A stretch of 23,263 bases of DNA, taken from FEN-1219 sp037445815. GTDB taxonomy: Bacteria > Pseudomonadota > Gammaproteobacteria > Steroidobacterales > Rariloculaceae. The DNA lies in the NCBI GenBank assembly GCA_037445815.1, contig JBBIJV010000029.1, positions 1-23,263 on the forward strand. The letters are read 5' to 3'. This document shows, piece after piece, positions 20,676 to 23,263 of this stretch. Made by a program: the position numbers and the translations under genes. Numbering within the stretch: position 1 is the first letter of the stretch; each line of letters starts with the position of its first letter. The notes below the pieces were generated by a model. That model was not told the DNA's origin. It searched no databases and was given only the letters and a program-made list of their open reading frames with translations.

Positions 20676-20703
20676 AGATGGGGGGCGGCCCCGGCAATTC
20701 AAG
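20676..20703 (-). promoter_or_regulatory. Predicted sigma32 (RpoH) heat-shock promoter of dnaK
   Basis: CTTGAA (20698-20703) is separated by 14 bp from CCCCATCT (20676-20683) on the minus strand, a complete match to the E. coli-type sigma32 core (CTTGAA, 13-15 bp, CCCCATnT). The -35 overlaps the grpE stop codon (the TGA within CTTGAA). Expected initiation is about 45-50 bp upstream of the dnaK ATG. It would raise dnaK-dnaJ (and possibly dapB) on heat shock independently of grpE. Confidence 0.8.
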
Positions 20704-21217
20704 GACCTTCTCCCTTCGCGACGAGCACTTTCGCGGCCCGGAGCAGCCGCTCGTTGAGCTCGTAGCCCTTTTGCACGACCTCCACGACGGTGTTGGGCGG
20801 AGCGTCCGCGGCCACCATGCTCAAGGCCTCGTGCTTGTTCGGGTCGAACGGCTGACCGCGCGGATCGATTTCCCGGATCCCGTTGGCGCGCAGCGCCTCG
20901 TCGAGCAGTCGGAGCGTTGCCTGCTGCCCTTCGAGCAGAGCCGCTTGGCCCGCTTGTTCGCCCGCCGCCAACCCCGCCGCGAGGCTGTCCCTGACGGGAA
21001 GGATGGCGAGCGCGAGGCGTTCCGCGCCGAACTTGCGGGCGCCCTCGATCTCGCGAGCCGCGCGCTTGCGGAAATTGTCCAGCTCGGCAACGGCGCGCAG
21101 ATAAAGGTCACGGTGCTCGTCGGCCTCGCGGCGCAGCGCTTCGAGCTCGGCCGCCTCGTCCTTGAGCGGCTCTTGCGGCGTCTCGACCGGTTCCATGGGG
21201 TTGCCGTTTCCGTTCAT
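20699..21217 (-). CDS. grpE: Nucleotide exchange factor GrpE
   Basis: GrpE speeds ADP release from DnaK and is the thermosensor of the DnaK cycle in E. coli. The protein is 172 residues: an acidic N-terminus, a long charged helix (about 15-60) for dimerisation, the family stretch YLRAVAELDNFRKRAARE (39-56), and a C-terminal beta wing with FDPNKHEALSMV. The ATG at 21217 is preceded by AGGTGAG about 5 bp away. It lies 64 bp after hrcA, within which a GC hairpin and a sigma32 promoter are found. Confidence 0.97.
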   Translation of the reverse strand: MNGNGNPMEPVETPQEPLKDEAAELEALRREADEHRDLYLRAVAELDNFRKRAAREIEGARKFGAERLALAILPVRDSLAAGLAAGEQAGQAALLEGQQATLRLLDEALRANGIREIDPRGQPFDPNKHEALSMVAADAPPNTVVEVVQKGYELNERLLRAAKVLVAKGEGP

Positions 21218-21231
21218 CGAAACTCACCTGC

Positions 21232-21252
21232 GCGCCCGACCGCAGCGGGCGC
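21232..21252 (-). other. GC-rich stem-loop in the grpE leader
   Basis: GCGCCCG and CGGGCGC form a perfect 7-bp stem with a 7-nt loop, ending 14 bp before the grpE ATG and just upstream of its AGGTGAG ribosome site. It would lie within the 5' leader of a transcript starting at the sigma32 promoter at 21272-21300. It does not enclose the ribosome site, so a stabilising or spacing role is as likely as thermosensing. Confidence 0.55.
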
Positions 21253-21271
21253 TTCACTCCCAAAGCGAAGC

Positions 21272-21300
21272 ACATGGGGCGTCAGACGTTCGAGTTCAAG
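21272..21300 (-). promoter_or_regulatory. Predicted sigma32 (RpoH) heat-shock promoter of grpE
   Basis: CTTGAA (21295-21300, within the last hrcA codons) is separated by 15 bp from CCCCATGT (21272-21279, just after the hrcA stop). Both boxes match the sigma32 consensus fully and the spacing is in the accepted range. Initiation would fall about 45-50 bp upstream of the grpE ATG and drive grpE-dnaK-dnaJ without hrcA. Confidence 0.8.
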
Positions 21301-22337
21301 GCTCTGCCGAGCAGCTTGGCCGTGATGTCGACGATCGGGATGACGCGCTCATAGGCCATGCGAGTCGGGCCGATGACGCCCAAGACCCCCATCGTATCGT
21401 CTTCGGCCGCGTACGGCGCCGCGACGATACTATAAGAGTCGAGCAGCTCGTAGCCCGATTCGTGGCCGATGAAAATCTGCACGCCCTCGGCCTTCATGCT
21501 CTGGTCGAGCAGGTGCAGGATGTCCCGCTGCCGGCCGAAGGCCTCGAACAGGCTCTTGAGCGTCTCGACGTCGGCCAGCTGATCGATGCCCATGAGATTC
21601 GTCTCGCCGGCCACGACGAACTCGGGGTGGGGCTCGTGCTCCGGGAACACCTTCTGCGCCATCTCGATCGCCTCGATCATCAGCGCGTTCATCGACGCTC
21701 GCGTGCGCTTGAGCTCCGCGAGCAAGAGGTCGCGCACCTCGGGCAGCGTGCGGCCGGCGAAGCGCTCGTTCAAATAGTTGCTCGCGCGCTTGAGCTCGTC
21801 GGCGCCGAAATCGCGCGAAACATTCAAGATTTTGTTCTGGACCTCGCGCTCGTTGACGACGAGGATGGCGAGCACTCGCCGGCCGGACAGCGGCAAAAAC
21901 TCGATCTGGCGCAACGCCGTCTGCGGCCGGCGCGGCACCGTGACGATGCCGGCGAGGCTCGTGACGGCGGAGAGCAGGTTGGATACGGAGAGCGCGATCG
22001 CCTGCGGATCGCCGCCGGCTTCGTTCAAGCTCTCGCTGAAGCGCTTCAGCTCCTCGCCTTCCGGGGGCGTGAGCTTGATCAGCGTGTCGACGAAGAAACG
22101 GTAGCCCTTGATCGTCGGCACGCGGCCCGCCGACGTGTGCGGCGATTTGACGAAACCAAGCTCTTCGAGGTCGGAGACGATGTTGCGAATCGTCGCGGGG
22201 CTCAAGTCGAGGCCCGACTCGCGCGACAGCGTGCGCGAGCCCACCGGCTGCCCTTCGCGAATGTATTTATCGATGAGAAGGCGCAATAAGGTCTGTGCGC
22301 GTTCGTCCAAGACGTCTCGAGGTTTATCGCTCGCCAT
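21282..22337 (-). CDS. hrcA: Heat-inducible transcription repressor HrcA
   Basis: HrcA is a repressor that binds CIRCE operators and in many bacteria controls groESL and/or dnaK; its activity depends on GroEL. The protein is 351 residues from ATG 22337. An N-terminal winged helix-turn-helix has LSPATIRNIVSDLEELGFV at 45-63, followed by SPHTSAGRVPT, the classical HrcA wing. A GAF-like and C-terminal dimerisation region ends in GVIGPTRMAYERVIPIVDI. The frame is open to a GTG 16 codons upstream (22385), but the internal ATG gives the usual N-terminus. It heads the hrcA-grpE-dnaK-dnaJ cluster and is divergent from nadK. No clear CIRCE site is visible nearby. Confidence 0.97.
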   Translation of the reverse strand: MASDKPRDVLDERAQTLLRLLIDKYIREGQPVGSRTLSRESGLDLSPATIRNIVSDLEELGFVKSPHTSAGRVPTIKGYRFFVDTLIKLTPPEGEELKRFSESLNEAGGDPQAIALSVSNLLSAVTSLAGIVTVPRRPQTALRQIEFLPLSGRRVLAILVVNEREVQNKILNVSRDFGADELKRASNYLNERFAGRTLPEVRDLLLAELKRTRASMNALMIEAIEMAQKVFPEHEPHPEFVVAGETNLMGIDQLADVETLKSLFEAFGRQRDILHLLDQSMKAEGVQIFIGHESGYELLDSYSIVAAPYAAEDDTMGVLGVIGPTRMAYERVIPIVDITAKLLGRALNSNV

Positions 22338-22383
22338 AGGCCCAGGCTGTGATAACGTAGAGCGCGCTTTTTGGGCGACCAGC

Positions 22384-22413
22384 ACGCTAGCAACGGGTTC
22401 CCGCCACTGTCAA
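22384..22413 (-). promoter_or_regulatory. Possible sigma70 promoter of hrcA in the divergent hrcA-nadK gap
   Basis: A perfect -35 TTGACA (22408-22413) is followed after 18 bp by TAGCGT (22384-22389), which matches only three of six -10 bases. It would start hrcA transcription about 40 bp before its ATG. A sigma32 reading (CTTGAC then CCCGTT) has too short a spacer and mismatches. The 87-bp gap must also hold the nadK promoter, for which only a weak GATAAC on the plus strand at about 22353 is seen. Confidence 0.35.
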
Positions 22414-22424
22414 GAAAGCAAGCC

Positions 22425-23263
22425 ATGCCGCGTCAATTCAAGACCGTGGCGCTGTGGGGACGCCTCGGCGAGCACAGCGTGACGGGGCCCGCGCTCGAAA
22501 TTCTCGCCCATCTCAAGCGGCGCGGCATCACGGTTCTGGTCTCCACGAGCGCCGATGCGAAACTCGAGCTCGACGGCGCCACTCGCGTCGACCAACGCGA
22601 GATCGCGTCGCGGGCCGACCTCGTCCTCGCCATCGGCGGCGACGGTACGCTGCTGCACGCTGCGCGCAACGTCGCCGGGCGCGACGTGCCGCTCGTCGGC
22701 ATCAACCGCGGCCGGCTCGGCTTCCTGACCGACGTGTCGCCCGAGCACATGCCGGAAGCCCTCGACGCGATTTTGGGCGGCGACTATCTCGCCGAGCGGC
22801 GGCTCATGCTCGCAGGGACGCTCGACGGCCGCGCGACGGCGGGGTCGCTGTTCGGATTGAACGACATCGTTCTGCAGAAAGGCGACACTGGCCGCCTGCT
22901 CGACTTCACGACCGAAGTCGACGGCGCCTACGTCAACACACACCGCGGCGACGGGCTCATCGTCGCGACGCCGACGGGGTCGACGGCCTACGCGCTGTCG
23001 TGCGGCGGCCCGATCATCCAGCCGAACGTCGACGCGCTCGTCATGGTGCCGATCTGCCCCCACACGCTGAGCGATCGGCCGCTCGTGCTGCCGAGCGCGG
23101 GCCGAATTCGCGTGACGCTCGATCACGCCAGCGGCAGCGACGCGCACGTCGTCTGCGACGGCGAGGCGCTCGCGCGCATGGCCGCCGGCGATTCGCTGAC
23201 CATCGAGCTCGCGAAGCAATCGGTCACGTTGCTGCACCCGCGCGACTACAACTACTACGAGTT
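22425..23263 (+). CDS. nadK: NAD kinase, 3' end outside window
   Basis: NadK phosphorylates NAD to NADP using ATP or polyphosphate in the cytoplasm. The frame is open from ATG 22425 for 279 codons to the window edge; relatives end some 10-20 residues after the NYYE motif seen here, so nearly the whole protein is present. The signature GGDGT is at 71-75, GINRGRLGFLTD at 92-103, LND at 145-147 in the place of the family N-E/D motif, and the glycine-rich DGLIVATPTGSTAYALSCGG at 176-195, followed by CPHTLSDRPLV. It is divergent from hrcA, with an 87-bp shared control region. The ribosome site is weak. Confidence 0.96.
   Translation, partial: MPRQFKTVALWGRLGEHSVTGPALEILAHLKRRGITVLVSTSADAKLELDGATRVDQREIASRADLVLAIGGDGTLLHAARNVAGRDVPLVGINRGRLGFLTDVSPEHMPEALDAILGGDYLAERRLMLAGTLDGRATAGSLFGLNDIVLQKGDTGRLLDFTTEVDGAYVNTHRGDGLIVATPTGSTAYALSCGGPIIQPNVDALVMVPICPHTLSDRPLVLPSAGRIRVTLDHASGSDAHVVCDGEALARMAAGDSLTIELAKQSVTLLHPRDYNYYE

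Noticed and set aside
22343..22390. Imperfect dyad (TAGCGTGCT ... AGCGCGCTCTA) in the hrcA-nadK gap as a CIRCE element
   Set aside because: The arms need a bulge, the spacing is wrong and the core does not match TTAGCACTC/GAGTGCTAA, which is normally very well conserved.
22396..22413. Sigma32 promoter before hrcA (CTTGAC ... CCCGTT)
   Set aside because: The spacer is about 11 bp instead of 13-15 and the -10 box has two mismatches, unlike the two clean sigma32 sites further down the operon.
22410..23237. A 275-codon minus-strand frame opposite nadK
   Set aside because: The plus strand encodes NAD kinase with all signatures in place; the minus frame is its complement and has an Arg/Ala/Val-rich composition.

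Overview
The window reads as a dense housekeeping segment from a high-GC member of the Gammaproteobacteria. Apart from one divergent gene at the right edge, everything is on the minus strand. Read in the direction of transcription (high to low coordinates), the order is hrcA-grpE-dnaK-dnaJ-dapB-carA-carB-greA-rlmE-ftsH-glmM-tpiA-secG-tRNA-Leu(GAG)-nuoA-B-C-D-E-F-G. On the plus strand, nadK diverges from hrcA and runs off the right end; nuoG runs off the left end. The dnaJ-dapB-carAB-greA-rlmE-ftsH-glmM-tpiA-secG-tRNA-Leu order is a familiar gammaproteobacterial backbone. The hrcA gene at the head, nuo genes directly after the tRNA, and a Xanthomonas-like insert in NuoC point towards the Xanthomonadales/Nevskiales side of the class. 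That placement is an inference from recalled synteny and protein features, not a database search.

Layout. (1) 1-6106: the first seven genes of the respiratory complex I operon (nuoG partial), tightly packed with 1-10 bp overlaps or very short gaps, behind a good sigma70-type promoter at 6135-6163. (2) 6187-6659: tRNA-Leu only 7 bp after secG, so the two probably share a transcript. (3) 6679-8902: tpiA and glmM. (4) 8972-12052: ftsH, rlmE and greA, covering membrane proteolysis, 23S rRNA 2'-O-methylation and transcript cleavage. folP, usually between ftsH and glmM, and yhbY, often between greA and rlmE, are absent. (5) 12049-16471: carAB, preceded by a 194-bp leader with palindromes. (6) 16666-22337: the heat-shock set hrcA-grpE-dnaK-dnaJ, with dapB only 4 bp after dnaJ. 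(7) 22425-23263: nadK.

Regulation. The clearest regulatory signals are two near-consensus sigma32 (RpoH) promoters, one before grpE (CTTGAA-N15-CCCCATGT) and one before dnaK (CTTGAA-N14-CCCCATCT). Each lies at the 3' end of the preceding gene. An 11-bp perfect inverted repeat lies between dnaK and dnaJ, and a 7-bp GC stem lies just upstream of the grpE ribosome site. No convincing CIRCE operator for HrcA is visible. Nine of the 19 genes whose starts lie in the window appear to begin with GTG or TTG, several with a well-placed Shine-Dalgarno.

No mobile element, CRISPR array, toxin-antitoxin or phage gene, or cryptic multi-gene system was found, and no gap between genes exceeds 200 bp. The points of interest are regulatory and structural details of a conserved core region, not a new system.
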